Positions 28,766-38,517 are shown, counted from the first letter of the stretch. The stretch: 64,000 nt of DNA from Candidatus Rokuibacteriota bacterium (GCA_016866775.1 VGLJ01000013.1:18785-82784), one strand, 5' to 3'. The notes: generated from the sequence alone by a model not told the origin. Translations and numbers: made by a program.

Positions 28766-29277
28766 TCCACGACGACTGGCGCTTCTGTCCGCGCTGCGGT
28801 TCGCCGCTCGAGCCGCGGCTCTCCGGCACGTCGCGGCTCTCCTGCGCGCGCTGTGACTTCGTGTTCTTCGCCAACATGGGCGTGGGCGTCGCGGCGGTGA
28901 TCGACGACGGCGCCGGGCGCGTGCTCCTGGTGCAGCGCGCGCCGGGTCAGTTCGGCGCCGGGTTGTGGTGCATCCCGTGCGGCTACGTGGACTGGGGCGA
29001 GGATCTCCGAGCGGCGGCGGCGCGCGAGGCGCTCGAGGAAGCGGGCGTTGCCGTCGAGATCGGCGACGTGGCGCAGGTCACCGTGAACCGTCACGCCCCC
29101 GATCGGCCCACGGTCGGGATCTGGTTCCATGCACGCCTCGTGGACCCACGGGCCGAGCCTCGCGCCGGCGACGATGCCGTCGCGGTGGGCTGGTTCGATC
29201 CGTCGGCGCCGCCGCCGCTCGCGTTCCCGACCGACCAGCCGGTTCTCGCGGCTCTCGCCGCCCGTCGCCCGACTTAG
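28762..29277 (+). CDS. NUDIX hydrolase with N-terminal zinc ribbon; start uncertain
   Basis: FCPRCGSPLEPR...CARCDFVFF; Nudix box GYVDWGEDLRAAAAREALEEAGV. Confidence 0.88.
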   Translation: MIHDDWRFCPRCGSPLEPRLSGTSRLSCARCDFVFFANMGVGVAAVIDDGAGRVLLVQRAPGQFGAGLWCIPCGYVDWGEDLRAAAAREALEEAGVAVEIGDVAQVTVNRHAPDRPTVGIWFHARLVDPRAEPRAGDDAVAVGWFDPSAPPPLAFPTDQPVLAALAARRPT

Positions 29278-29984
29278 CCGCCGAAGAGGTTGTCCAGCAG
29301 CCGGTAGCACTGCATCTTCATGAGCGGCGCGAGATCCTGCGCCTCGCGCGCGAGCTTCTCTTCTTCCAGATCGAAGTGCTCGTGGGTCCACTCGCGATTG
29401 ACCTCCGCGAGCCCGCGGACCATGGCCGGTGTGAGCTCGAGGTGGAAGAGAAGTCCGTACGCGTTTTGATAGACGAACGCCTGGTTGCGGCACAACGGAG
29501 ACGTCGCCAGCAGCGAGGCGCCGCGCGGCAGATCGAACGCGTCGCCATGCCACTGCAGGACACGCACGTCCCGCTCGAATCCCTTGAAGAGACGATCCGC
29601 CGAACCCGCCGCCGTCAGCTGCACCGTGTCGTAGCCGATCTCCTTCGCGGGCTTTCCGTCCTTCTCATTGGGGAAGACACGCGCACCGAGCGCGTGAGCG
29701 ATGAGCTGGCTGCCGAGGCAGATCCCCAGCATCGGCATCCTTCCCATCGCCGCCCTGATCAGCGTCAGCTCGTCGTTCTTCGAAGGGAAGTCTTCGTACA
29801 CGCCCATCGGGCCGCCCATGAGGACGAGCGCGGAGCATCGCAGGACATCCGGCACGGTGTAGCGCTCCCACAGCCTGACCACCTCGAAGGCGATGCCGTG
29901 GTCCTGCATGTAGTCGGCGATGTAGCCGTGCCCCTCGTACGGAACGTGCTGAAGCACGACCACCGGGTTGTGATCGCCGGCCAT
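29274..29984 (-). CDS. Class I glutamine amidotransferase (GMP synthase-like)
   Basis: LVLMGGPMGVYEDFP...MLGICLGSQLIAHALGARVFPN...VLQWHGDAFDLP. Confidence 0.9.
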   Translation of the reverse strand: MAGDHNPVVVLQHVPYEGHGYIADYMQDHGIAFEVVRLWERYTVPDVLRCSALVLMGGPMGVYEDFPSKNDELTLIRAAMGRMPMLGICLGSQLIAHALGARVFPNEKDGKPAKEIGYDTVQLTAAGSADRLFKGFERDVRVLQWHGDAFDLPRGASLLATSPLCRNQAFVYQNAYGLLFHLELTPAMVRGLAEVNREWTHEHFDLEEEKLAREAQDLAPLMKMQCYRLLDNLFGG

Positions 29985-29997
29985 GCGGACAGAATAC

Positions 29998-30024
29998 GGC
30001 GTGGCGGCCGACCGCCGCCACGCC
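29998..30024. terminator. Hairpin between small periplasmic gene and amidotransferase
   Basis: 11-bp perfect stem GGCGTGGCGGC-CGACC-GCCGCCACGCC. Confidence 0.55.
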
Positions 30025-30034
30025 CGCGATCGAT

Positions 30035-30286
30035 CTACTTCTTCATTTCCAGCTTGATGTTGCCGGCCTTCGCCGCTTCCTCGTACTTCTTCACCGACTC
30101 GGCGTGCTTGCCGGCCTTGTGCAGGTCGTTCGCCTGCGCGGCCATGTGACGTGCGCCGGACGCCTGCGCGTCGAAGCGGCTGCCGAGCTGCTTGTCGACC
30201 TGCGCCTGAAGCGCGGGGCACTGGCCTGCCAGCGCCGTGAGCGGAAGGGCGAGGACCAGGGCGATACCGAGCAGGGGCGTCTTCAT
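30035..30286 (-). CDS. Small secreted protein, unknown function
   Basis: MKTPLLGIALVLALPLTALAG signal peptide; QCPALQAQVDKQLGSRF... Confidence 0.65.
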   Translation of the reverse strand: MKTPLLGIALVLALPLTALAGQCPALQAQVDKQLGSRFDAQASGARHMAAQANDLHKAGKHAESVKKYEEAAKAGNIKLEMKK

Positions 30287-30456
30287 CGCATCCTCCTCTG
30301 TCCGATCGAAAGGTCGGAGCGGTCGGAACACGGGCTCGAACGGCGCGATTGCCGATTGCCCCTAGGCGCGCGACTCTAGGAGCGTCAGCCCTCGAAGTCA
30401 ACCGGGCCCAGGGAGGACGGGATGTTCGACCTGAATCCCCCGCGCATCCCAAGGGT

Positions 30457-31332
30457 ATGAAGACCACAACGTCACGGCCCGTCGCCCAGGTCATCCACCC
30501 CGAGCCCGTCATCGAGGGCGCCGGGGTCCATCTGCGCCGCAGCATCGGCACGCGGCAGCTCGACCACCTCGATCCGTTCCTGCTGCTCGACCACTTCGAG
30601 TCGGTCGAGCCGCGCGACTACGAGGCGGGGTTCCCGTATCACCCGCATCGCGGGATCGAGACCGTCACCGTGATCCGCCACGGTGAAGTGAAGCACGGCG
30701 ACTCGCTCGGGCATCGCGGCAGCATCGGCGCGGGCGACATCCAGTGGATGACGTCCGGCAGCGGCATCATGCACGAGGAGATGCCACAGGTCCGTCCGGA
30801 GGGCATCGCCGGTCTCCAGCTCTGGCTCAACCTGCCCGCGCGGGAGAAGATGACGCGGCCGAAGTATCGCGATCTCAACGCGGCACAGCTCACGGAAGTG
30901 GACACCGAGACGGGCGCCAGGCTGCGCGTGATCGCCGGCGAATCGCAGGGCGGCCGTCTCGTCGGGCCCGTGGAGGGCCTCGCCGTCGCGCCGAAGTTCA
31001 TCGACGTCACGCTGCCGCCCGGCGCCACGTTCGTCGAAGAGATCCCGCGCGGCCACACCGCGTTCGCGTACGTCGATCACGGCGAGGTCCGCTTCGGGCC
31101 CGCGCAGTCGGGTGTGCAGGCGCCGGCGCTGGTGATCTTCGGCGACGGTGACACTGTCGAAGCCTCCGCGCACGGCGCCGGTGGACGGTTCCTCTTGGCG
31201 GCCGCGCGCCCGCTGCACGAGCCGATCGCGCGCTACGGTCCGTTCGTCATGAACACGCGCGCGGAGATCGAGGAGACGCTGCGCGAGATTCGCTCGGGGC
31301 GCTTCATCCGCGAGGAGCCGCGCGATGCCTGA
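30457..31332 (+). CDS. Pirin family protein
   Basis: LDHFESVEPRDYEAGFPYHPHRGIETVTVIRHGEVKHGDSLGHRGSIGAGDIQWMTSGSGIMHEEMP. Confidence 0.95.
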   Translation: MKTTTSRPVAQVIHPEPVIEGAGVHLRRSIGTRQLDHLDPFLLLDHFESVEPRDYEAGFPYHPHRGIETVTVIRHGEVKHGDSLGHRGSIGAGDIQWMTSGSGIMHEEMPQVRPEGIAGLQLWLNLPAREKMTRPKYRDLNAAQLTEVDTETGARLRVIAGESQGGRLVGPVEGLAVAPKFIDVTLPPGATFVEEIPRGHTAFAYVDHGEVRFGPAQSGVQAPALVIFGDGDTVEASAHGAGGRFLLAAARPLHEPIARYGPFVMNTRAEIEETLREIRSGRFIREEPRDA

Positions 31333-31341
31333 GGAGAGCGC

Positions 31342-32673
31342 ATGAGCGTTCCCGACACGCTGCCGTTTCACCTGCGCGGCAACTTCGCGCCGGTCGCGAA
31401 GGAGGTCACCGCCTTCGATCTTCCGGTGCAGGGGGCGATCCCGCGCGCGCTGCGCGGCCGCTACGTTCGCAACGGCCCGAACCCGAAGAGCGGCACGTCG
31501 CCCCACTGGTTCCTCGGCGACGGGATGCTGCACGGCGTGGAGCTTCGCGACGGGCGCGCCGTCTGGTATCGCAACCGCTGGGTGCGGACGCGCACGTTCG
31601 TCGAGGACGCGCGCTGGCTGCGCGAGGACTACACGCCGGACGTCACCGTGGGGCTCGCCAACACCCACGTCATCGCGCACGCGGGCCGCATCGTGGCACT
31701 CGTCGAGACGTCCTTGCCCACCGAGGTGACGCCGGAGCTCGACACCGTCGGCTGCGTCGACTATGGCGGCCGCCTCACGACGGGCATGACGGCGCATCCG
31801 AAGATCTGCCCGCGGACCGGCGAGCTCCACTTCTTCGCCTACAGCTTCATGGCGCCGTGGCTCACGTATCACCGCGCGGACGCCGCCGGCCGCCTCGTCC
31901 AGACCGAGGCCATCGAGGTCCCGGGGCCCACGATGATCCACGACTTCGCGATCACCGATCGGCACGTCGTCTTCATGGACCTGCCCCTCGTCTTCGACCT
32001 CGAGATGGCGATGGCAGGGTCGATGCCGTACCGCTGGAGCGACGAGTACGGCGCCCGGCTGGGCGTGATGCCGCGCGGCGGGACGAACGCCGACGTGCGG
32101 TGGCTCGAGGTCGCGCCGTGCTACGTGTTCCACCCGCTGAACGCGTACGAGGACGAAGACGGCGCCATCGTCCTGGACGTCGTCCGCTATCCCGAGCTCG
32201 GGCGCACGGGATCGAATTCCGCCACGGCGGCCTTCATGCACCGCTGGCGCATCGACCTCACCGCCGGCCGCGTCGGCGAGCAGCCGCTCGACGACCGCGC
32301 GGTGGAGTTCCCCCGCTTCGACGACCGGCGGATGGGCACGCCGTATCGCTACGGATACGCCGTGTACACGGAACAGGGCGCCGACCGCGGCACCGGCACC
32401 TCCGTGATCAAGTACGACCTGCGGACCGGCGGCTCGGCGATGCACGATTTCGGCCCCGGACGCGTGCCGTCGGAGCCGGTGTTCGTGCCGGCGTCGGATG
32501 CTGCCGCCGAAGACGAGGGCTGGCTGATCAACTACGTCTACGATGCCGCGCGCGACGGCAGCGACCTCGTGATCCTCGACGCCCGCGACGTCACCGCGAA
32601 GCCCGTCGCCACGGTCGCGCTGCCGCAGCGCGTGCCGTTCGGCTTCCACGGAAGCTGGATTCCAGACGCCTGA
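31342..32673 (+). CDS. Carotenoid oxygenase family protein
   Basis: GRYVRNGPNPKSG...HWFLGDGMLHGVEL...MTAHPKICPRTGELHFF...MIHDFAITDRHVVFMDLP (metal-binding His). Confidence 0.95.
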   Translation: MSVPDTLPFHLRGNFAPVAKEVTAFDLPVQGAIPRALRGRYVRNGPNPKSGTSPHWFLGDGMLHGVELRDGRAVWYRNRWVRTRTFVEDARWLREDYTPDVTVGLANTHVIAHAGRIVALVETSLPTEVTPELDTVGCVDYGGRLTTGMTAHPKICPRTGELHFFAYSFMAPWLTYHRADAAGRLVQTEAIEVPGPTMIHDFAITDRHVVFMDLPLVFDLEMAMAGSMPYRWSDEYGARLGVMPRGGTNADVRWLEVAPCYVFHPLNAYEDEDGAIVLDVVRYPELGRTGSNSATAAFMHRWRIDLTAGRVGEQPLDDRAVEFPRFDDRRMGTPYRYGYAVYTEQGADRGTGTSVIKYDLRTGGSAMHDFGPGRVPSEPVFVPASDAAAEDEGWLINYVYDAARDGSDLVILDARDVTAKPVATVALPQRVPFGFHGSWIPDA

Positions 32674-32713
32674 CGCCTCCGGTAATATCGTCCGCAACCA
32701 CAGGGAGGCGGCC

Positions 32714-33157
32714 ATGAAGATCGCGTACGTGCAGGCGTCCTGGCACACCGACATCACCGATCACTGCAAAGCGGCCTTCATCGAGGAGATGGCCCGGCAC
32801 GGCCACGGCAAGAGCGCGATCGAGTTCTTCTCCACGCCCGGCAGTCTCGAGATCCCGCTCATGGCGCGCAAGCTCGCGAAGACCGGCCGGTACGCCGCGG
32901 TGTGCGCGAGCGGCCTCGTCGTGAACGGGGGCATTTACCGGCACGAGTTCGTCGCGCAGGCCGTGCTGCAGGGCATCGTCCAGACGTCCCTCGACACCGA
33001 AGTGCCCGTGCTCTCCGCGGTGCTGACGCCGCATCACTTTCACGAGCACGCCGTCCACGAGGCGTTCTTCAAGGAGCACATGCGGACGAAGGGGACGGAG
33101 CTGGCCGAGGCGTGCGTCGGGATCATCGAGAACCTGGCGGCGGTCCAGGCGGCCTGA
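32714..33157 (+). CDS. 6,7-dimethyl-8-ribityllumazine synthase-like (type II RibH)
   Basis: MKIAYVQASWHTDITDHCKAAFIEEM...TPGSLEIPLMARKLAKTGRYAAVCASGLVVNGGIYRHEFVAQAV. Confidence 0.85.
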   Translation: MKIAYVQASWHTDITDHCKAAFIEEMARHGHGKSAIEFFSTPGSLEIPLMARKLAKTGRYAAVCASGLVVNGGIYRHEFVAQAVLQGIVQTSLDTEVPVLSAVLTPHHFHEHAVHEAFFKEHMRTKGTELAEACVGIIENLAAVQAA

Positions 33158-33215
33158 TCGTTTCGATCACCACGATTGATTGGCGTCCGCGCGGCCATGC
33201 GGTGACGATGCTCGC

Positions 33216-33749
33216 GTGGCCGCGGGCATCGAACGGCTCCTGAACCGCCTCGCGCGTGCGCCGAAGGACGTCGCCCGAACGATCGGTGACGCCCCGGCCG
33301 CCGCGCTCGCGCGGCGCCCGGAGCCGCAGAGCTGGTCGCCCACCGAGATCCTCTGTCACCTGCGCGACGTCGAGGAGCTCTTCCAGCTTCGCTTCCACAC
33401 GATCCTCGCCGTCGACGAGCCGCCGATTCTCGCGTTCGGCGCGGCGCCCGGAGATCTGAAGTCGTGGAGGATCGGCGGCGCCATCGGTCATCCGCTCGAC
33501 CCGGATCGATGGGCGGCCGAGCGTCAGTACATCCGGAACGACGCGCGAGAGGCGTTCGCCGCGTGGCGGCGGCGGCGCGGGGAAGTCCTGACCTTACTGT
33601 CCGCGCTGCCCCCGATCGACTGGCTGCGCGGCGGCGTTCATCCGACGCGCGGACGCCGCACGCTGGTCGAGTGGGTGACGAGCCTCGCGGGGCACGACGA
33701 CAACCACCTCGACCAGCTTCAGTCGGCGTGCGTGTCGATGACCTTCTGA
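33216..33749 (+). CDS. DinB superfamily protein; start approximate
   Basis: WSPTEILCHLRDVEELFQLR...LVEWVTSLAGHDDNHLDQL. Confidence 0.85.
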   Translation: MAAGIERLLNRLARAPKDVARTIGDAPAAALARRPEPQSWSPTEILCHLRDVEELFQLRFHTILAVDEPPILAFGAAPGDLKSWRIGGAIGHPLDPDRWAAERQYIRNDAREAFAAWRRRRGEVLTLLSALPPIDWLRGGVHPTRGRRTLVEWVTSLAGHDDNHLDQLQSACVSMTF

Positions 33750-34201
33750 AACGCGGCCTTCGGCATGGCGCCGATGACCCGATCGACGACCTCGCCGTCC
33801 TTCACGAAGAGGATCGTCGGGATCGAGCGGATGCCGTACCGCGCCGCGAGCGCGGAATTCTCGTCGATGTTCACCTTCATCAGGGGCACGCCGGTGGAAT
33901 CGGCGATCTCCTCGAGGATCGGCGCGACGATGCGGCACGGACCGCACCACGCCGCCCAGAAATCGACCATCACGAGGCCGTCGCTGGCCGCGATCGCCTC
34001 GTCGAATGTCTGCTCGTTCAGGGCCTGTGTCATCTCTGCCTCCGCCCTTGGGAGCACGACGCGCTCGGCGGGGATTCCGGCACCGTTCTGGCCGGGGAGG
34101 GCGGCCAGAAGGCCGAGGGTGAGGGCGCCGGAGAGCAGGCTCCGGCGGGACACTCCTTGCGTCGAGGGCGCCTGCGGCACGCGGGCCGGCGCGGGAGTCA
34201 T
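33719..34201 (-). CDS. Thioredoxin with N-terminal twin-arginine-like leader
   Basis: VMVDFWAAWCGPCRIVAPILEEIA (WCGPC); leader SRRSLLSGALTLGLLAALPG. Confidence 0.9.
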   Translation of the reverse strand: MTPAPARVPQAPSTQGVSRRSLLSGALTLGLLAALPGQNGAGIPAERVVLPRAEAEMTQALNEQTFDEAIAASDGLVMVDFWAAWCGPCRIVAPILEEIADSTGVPLMKVNIDENSALAARYGIRSIPTILFVKDGEVVDRVIGAMPKAAFQKVIDTHAD

Positions 34202-34312
34202 ACGACAGTCATCGGCGGGGGCCGCCGCCGACATGAGCCCGTTGTCGACAACCCCGGGCCGAGTCGCGTACTTTCTCCCCAACAGGTACGACGCGTCCCA
34301 GGAGGGGCACCG

Positions 34313-35035
34313 ATGAGTGACACCAATCCGATCCGCCCGGACAGCGGCGATCGCCTTACCCAGGTGTTCTTCAGCGACCTCCCGGGCATGGCGGGCATCG
34401 TCACTGTCGTCACGCAGCCCTTCGCCCAGGAATCGATGCGCACGGTCCTGCGGCTGCCCGAGTGGATCCCGATCGTCGTCGCGCTCGGCATCTCGGCGCT
34501 GCTCGCGCTCTACAAGATCCTCATCATGCGGCGCTCCGCGGCCCCCGCGCGCGCGATCTGCGTGCCGTTCGTGGCGCTCGTCGTCTTCGCCGCCTATGCC
34601 ACCGGCAACAACGTCGTCTACTACGCCAAGGAAGGGCTGATGCAGCCGCTGTCCGCCGAGCAGGCCGCCACGCTGAAGCGCGAGCGCGACAACCTCGAGC
34701 AGCAGGTCAAGAACTCCGAAGAGCTGATCGGCAAGATGCGCCGCGCGCTCGGCGTCGGCGAGCCCGAGAAGACCTCCGCGCGCCCGGAGCCATCGGCGTG
34801 GGCGCGACTCTTCGGCGTCCCGCCCGCTGAGGCGCAGCCGCAGCCGCAGCCGCGCCGGCCCGAGGCGCGCGACACCGCGCGTACGCCGGGCAACGACCTC
34901 CAGCGGCTGAAGGACGAGCTCCGAAAGTTCGACGTCGAGCAGCGGCAGCTGAAGGAGCGGCTCGAGACGATCAAGCCGGACGTCGGCAAGGCCAGAGAGC
35001 AGCAACAGCAGCAGCCGCTGATCAAGAGCTGGTGA
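34313..35035 (+). CDS. Membrane protein with C-terminal coiled coil, unknown function
   Basis: Two TM segments (WIPIVVALGISALLALYKIL, AICVPFVALVVFAAYAT) then charged coiled coil. Confidence 0.65.
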   Translation: MSDTNPIRPDSGDRLTQVFFSDLPGMAGIVTVVTQPFAQESMRTVLRLPEWIPIVVALGISALLALYKILIMRRSAAPARAICVPFVALVVFAAYATGNNVVYYAKEGLMQPLSAEQAATLKRERDNLEQQVKNSEELIGKMRRALGVGEPEKTSARPEPSAWARLFGVPPAEAQPQPQPRRPEARDTARTPGNDLQRLKDELRKFDVEQRQLKERLETIKPDVGKAREQQQQQPLIKSW

Positions 35036-36278
35036 GGTCGGCGCCGCGCACCTCGCGCAGCCGCCGCTCGAGGAACCGGCGCTCGGCGTCGTTCGTGACC
35101 AGCGCCAGCGCGCGCGCGTAGCTCGCCGCCGCGTCGGTGAAGTGTCCGAGGCGACGGAGCAGATCCGCTCGCGCCGAGTGCAGCAGGTGATAGCGGTCGA
35201 GATCCCGCGACAGCGCGTCGATCAGAAAGAGCCCGGCGCGCGGCCCATAGGCCATCGCCACCGCCGCCGCGCGATTGAGCGCCACGACCGGCGACGGCTG
35301 CAGCCGCTCGAGCAGGTCGTAGAGGCGCACGATCTGATGCCAGTCGGTGTCCTCGGCGCGGGCCGCCTCGCAATGCAGCGCGGCGATCGCGGCCTGCAGC
35401 GCGAACGGTCCCGCGCCCGCGCGTAACCCCTCCTCGACGAGTGGCAGCGCTTCGGCGATCTGTGCCTTGTTCCAGCGGCGGCGATCCTGCTCTTCGAGCA
35501 ACACGATCTCGCCCGCGGCGTCGAGGCGAGCGTCGCGCCGCGCGTCGTGCAACAGCATCAGCGCGAGGAGCGCCGTCGCCTCGCCGGGCGCGGGCCGCAT
35601 CAGCGCCAGCAAGACGCGCGCCAGGCGAATCGCCTCCGCACAGAGATCGATGCGTACGAGGACGTCGCCGCGCGTCGCGGCGTATCCCTCGTTGAACACC
35701 AGGTAGATCACCGTCAGCACCGCTTCGAGGCGTTCCGGCATCTTGTTGATGTCGGGCACCTCGTATGGAATGCGGGCCTCGCGGATCTTGGTCTTCGCCC
35801 GCACCAGCCGCTGCGCCATCGTGGCGGTCGGCACGAGGAATGCGCGTGCGATCCGGTCCGTTTCGAGGCCGCCGAGCGTGCGAAGGGTCAGCGCGACCTG
35901 CACGTCGGGTGCCAGCGCGGGGTGGCCGCACGTGAAGATCAGCCGCAATCTGTCATCGGGAATCTCGTACGGGTCGTACTCGGTCTCGGCCAGTGCCTGG
36001 CCGAATCCCGCCGAGACGTACTCTTCGAGCTTGTCCCCGAGCCGCGCCCGGCGGCGGATCCGATCGATCGCCTTGTGGCGAGCGGTCTGGATGATCCAGG
36101 CGCGCGGGAACTCCGGGACGCCCGACGCCGGCCACTGTTCCGAGGCGGCGGCGAACCCCTCCTGCGCCGCGTCTTCGGCCACGTCGAAGTCGCCGACGAG
36201 CCGGATCAGGGTGGCGACGATCCGGCCCCAATCCGCGCGATATGTCTCAGCGATCGCCGCCTCGACGTCCGCGGGCAT
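35022..36278 (-). CDS. RNA polymerase ECF sigma factor with long C-terminal helical/TPR extension (ECF42-like)
   Basis: YRADWGRIVATLIRLVGDFDVAEDAAQEGFAAA...PRAWIIQTARHKAIDRIRRR; long extension (LVFNEGYAAT...LLHDARRDARLD...YDLLERLQPSPVVALNRAAAVAMAYGP). Confidence 0.93.
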   Translation of the reverse strand: MPADVEAAIAETYRADWGRIVATLIRLVGDFDVAEDAAQEGFAAASEQWPASGVPEFPRAWIIQTARHKAIDRIRRRARLGDKLEEYVSAGFGQALAETEYDPYEIPDDRLRLIFTCGHPALAPDVQVALTLRTLGGLETDRIARAFLVPTATMAQRLVRAKTKIREARIPYEVPDINKMPERLEAVLTVIYLVFNEGYAATRGDVLVRIDLCAEAIRLARVLLALMRPAPGEATALLALMLLHDARRDARLDAAGEIVLLEEQDRRRWNKAQIAEALPLVEEGLRAGAGPFALQAAIAALHCEAARAEDTDWHQIVRLYDLLERLQPSPVVALNRAAAVAMAYGPRAGLFLIDALSRDLDRYHLLHSARADLLRRLGHFTDAAASYARALALVTNDAERRFLERRLREVRGADLTSS

Positions 36279-36306
36279 ACGTCACGTTAGATAATTCTTC
36301 GCCGGG

Positions 36307-36335
36307 TGTCGATTCGGCGGCGCCTCGTTCGATTC
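36307..36335 (+). promoter_or_regulatory. Putative ECF42-type promoter upstream of DGPF gene
   Basis: TGTCGA-N17-CGATTC, 17 bp upstream of the GTG start at 36352. Confidence 0.55.
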
Positions 36336-36351
36336 AGTGGTGGAGGGACAC

Positions 36352-36708
36352 GTGAAATACATGCTGCTGATCTGCCGCAACGAGCCGGTCTGGGACGCGA
36401 TGCCGGCAGCCGAGCGGCGACAGATCTACGCGGAGATGGTCGCGCTCTCGGAAGAGCTCGAGGGCCGCGGCCAATATCTGGGGGGTCATCCCTTGCACCC
36501 CGCGTCGTCCGCGACGAGCGTGCGGGTCCGCGACGGCAAGCGGCTCGTGACCGACGGCCCGTTCGCCGAGACGCGCGAGCAGCTCGGCGGCTACATGATC
36601 GTCGACGTGAAGAGTCTCGACGACGCCATCGACATCGCGGGACGGATGCCGCTGGCGCGCACGAGCACGATCGAGATTCGCCCCGTCCGTGAAGGAGAGC
36701 CGACATGA
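36352..36708 (+). CDS. YciI/DGPF-domain protein
   Basis: MKYMLLICRNEPVWD...RDGKRLVTDGPFAETREQLGGYMIVDV (DGPF). Confidence 0.93.
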   Translation: MKYMLLICRNEPVWDAMPAAERRQIYAEMVALSEELEGRGQYLGGHPLHPASSATSVRVRDGKRLVTDGPFAETREQLGGYMIVDVKSLDDAIDIAGRMPLARTSTIEIRPVREGEPT

Positions 36709-37067
36709 TCAAGGGACTGCGTGGCGCGACCATCTGGAGCGAAGACATCAACAACCTGCTGCCGTTCTCTCGCGACGTGCTCGGCTTCAAGGTCGGCGTG
36801 CAGAGCGACGGCTTCGTCGTCCTCAGTGAGCAGGGGGCGCCGCCGTGGCTCGCCCTCGGCACGCATAGCCAGGTCCGTGGCCGGAACACGGATCCCGCGC
36901 GGCACATGGTGAGCCTGACCTCCGACGCCGTCGACTCCGACTGGAAGCGCCTGAAAGGCGCCGGCGTCGAGTTCATCGAGAACCCGACGGACTACGGCAC
37001 GCTGCGGATCGCGACGTTGAAGGATCCCGAAGGCAACCTGCTCCAGCTGCTGCAGCCGCTGACGTAA
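36705..37067 (+). CDS. VOC family protein
   Basis: [29 protein letters not shown]...[14 protein letters not shown]. Confidence 0.88.
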   Translation: MIKGLRGATIWSEDINNLLPFSRDVLGFKVGVQSDGFVVLSEQGAPPWLALGTHSQVRGRNTDPARHMVSLTSDAVDSDWKRLKGAGVEFIENPTDYGTLRIATLKDPEGNLLQLLQPLT

Positions 37068-37091
37068 CATCGTGCGGGAGGAGAGCCAGGG

Positions 37092-38206
37092 ATGAGCCGA
37101 GTCCGTTTGCTCGTCGGGACACGCAAGGGCGCCTTCGTACTCAACTCGGACGGGACGCGCAAGCAGTGGGACGTGAGCGGTCCGCACTTCGGCGGCTGGG
37201 AGATGTACCACCTCAAAGGCTCGCCCGTGGATCCCAATCGGCTCTACGCGTCGCAGTCGTCGAGCTGGTTCGGGCAGGTGATCCAGCGCTCGAACGGCGG
37301 CGGCAAGACGTGGGAGGCCGTCGGCAACAAGTTCGTCTACGACGGGCCGACGGGCACGCACCAGTGGTACGACGGCACGCCGCATCCGTGGGAGTTCGCG
37401 CGCGTGTGGCACCTCGAGCCGTCGCTGACCGATCCCGACACGGTCTACGCGGGGGTCGAAGACGCCGCGCTGTTCCGCACGACCGACGGCGGCCAGACGT
37501 GGCACGAGCTGCCGGGCCTGCGCACGCACGAGTCGGACATCTCTGGCAGCCCGGCGCGGGCGGCATGTGCCTGCACACGATCCTGCTCGATCCCGCGACG
37601 CCGGGGCGGATCTTCATCGCGATCTCGGCCGCCGGCACGTTCCGCAGCGACGACGCCGGGAAGACGTGGCGGCCGATGAATCGCGGGCTCCGCTCGGAGC
37701 AGATTCCGAACCCGACGGCCGAGGTCGGCCACTGCGTGCATCGCATCGCGATGCATCGCGCGCGGCCGAACGTGCTGTTCATGCAGAAGCACTGGGACGT
37801 GATGCGGAGCGACGACGCCGGCGAATCGTGGCGCGAGGTCAGCGGCAACCTGCCGACCGACTTCGGCTTCCCGATCGACGTGCACGCGCACGAGCCGGAG
37901 ACGATCTACGTGGTGCCGATCAAGAGCGATTCCGAGCACTATCCGCCCGCCGGCAAGCTCCGCGTCTACCGCAGCAAGAGCGGCGGCAACGAGTGGGAGG
38001 CGCTGACCAGGGGCCTGCCGCAGGCCCACTGCTATGTGAACGTGCTGCGCGACGCGATGTCCGTCGACGCGCTCGACCCGTGCGGTCTCTATTTCGGGAC
38101 GACCGGCGGCCAGGTGTATGGCTCCGCGGACGCCGGCAACAGCTGGGAGCCGATCGTGCGCGACCTGCCGTCCGTCGTGTCCGTGGAGGCGCAGACGCTG
38201 CCATGA
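37092..38206 (+). pseudogene. BNR/sialidase-like beta-propeller protein, frameshifted near 37545
   Basis: Two frames join: [11 protein letters not shown]...[20 protein letters not shown] / [24 protein letters not shown]...[12 protein letters not shown]...[11 protein letters not shown]. Confidence 0.8.
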
Positions 38207-38502
38207 CGGTGCGCGTGGTCGTGCCCGCCCATCTCCGCACGCTCGCGCGTGTGAACGGTGAGCTGAAGATCGACGTCGACGGTCCCGTCACGCAGCGCAC
38301 GGTCCTCGATGCGCTCGAGGCGACGTATCCCGTGCTGCGCGGGACGATCCGCCATCACGTCACCAGGGAGCGGCGCGCCTTCCTCAGGCTGTTCGCCTGC
38401 GAGCAGGATCTGTCCCACGAATCGCCGGACACCCCGCTGCCCGAAGCCGTCGCGACCGGCGCCGAGCCCTTGCTCATCATCGGCGCGATGGCCGGCGGGT
38501 AA
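38203..38502 (+). CDS. MoaD/ThiS family (ubiquitin-fold) protein
   Basis: [23 protein letters not shown]...[11 protein letters not shown]-terminal GAMAGG (Gly-Gly). Confidence 0.88.
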   Translation: MTVRVVVPAHLRTLARVNGELKIDVDGPVTQRTVLDALEATYPVLRGTIRHHVTRERRAFLRLFACEQDLSHESPDTPLPEAVATGAEPLLIIGAMAGG

Positions 38503-38517
38503 TCGAAAAGGAGAGCC

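Noticed and set aside
30472-32757. 761-aa minus-strand ORF
   Set aside because: Low-complexity His/Arg/Val/Glu-rich antisense reading over pirin and carotenoid oxygenase; typical long shadow ORF at this GC content. Many other long antisense ORFs in the track were rejected for the same reason.
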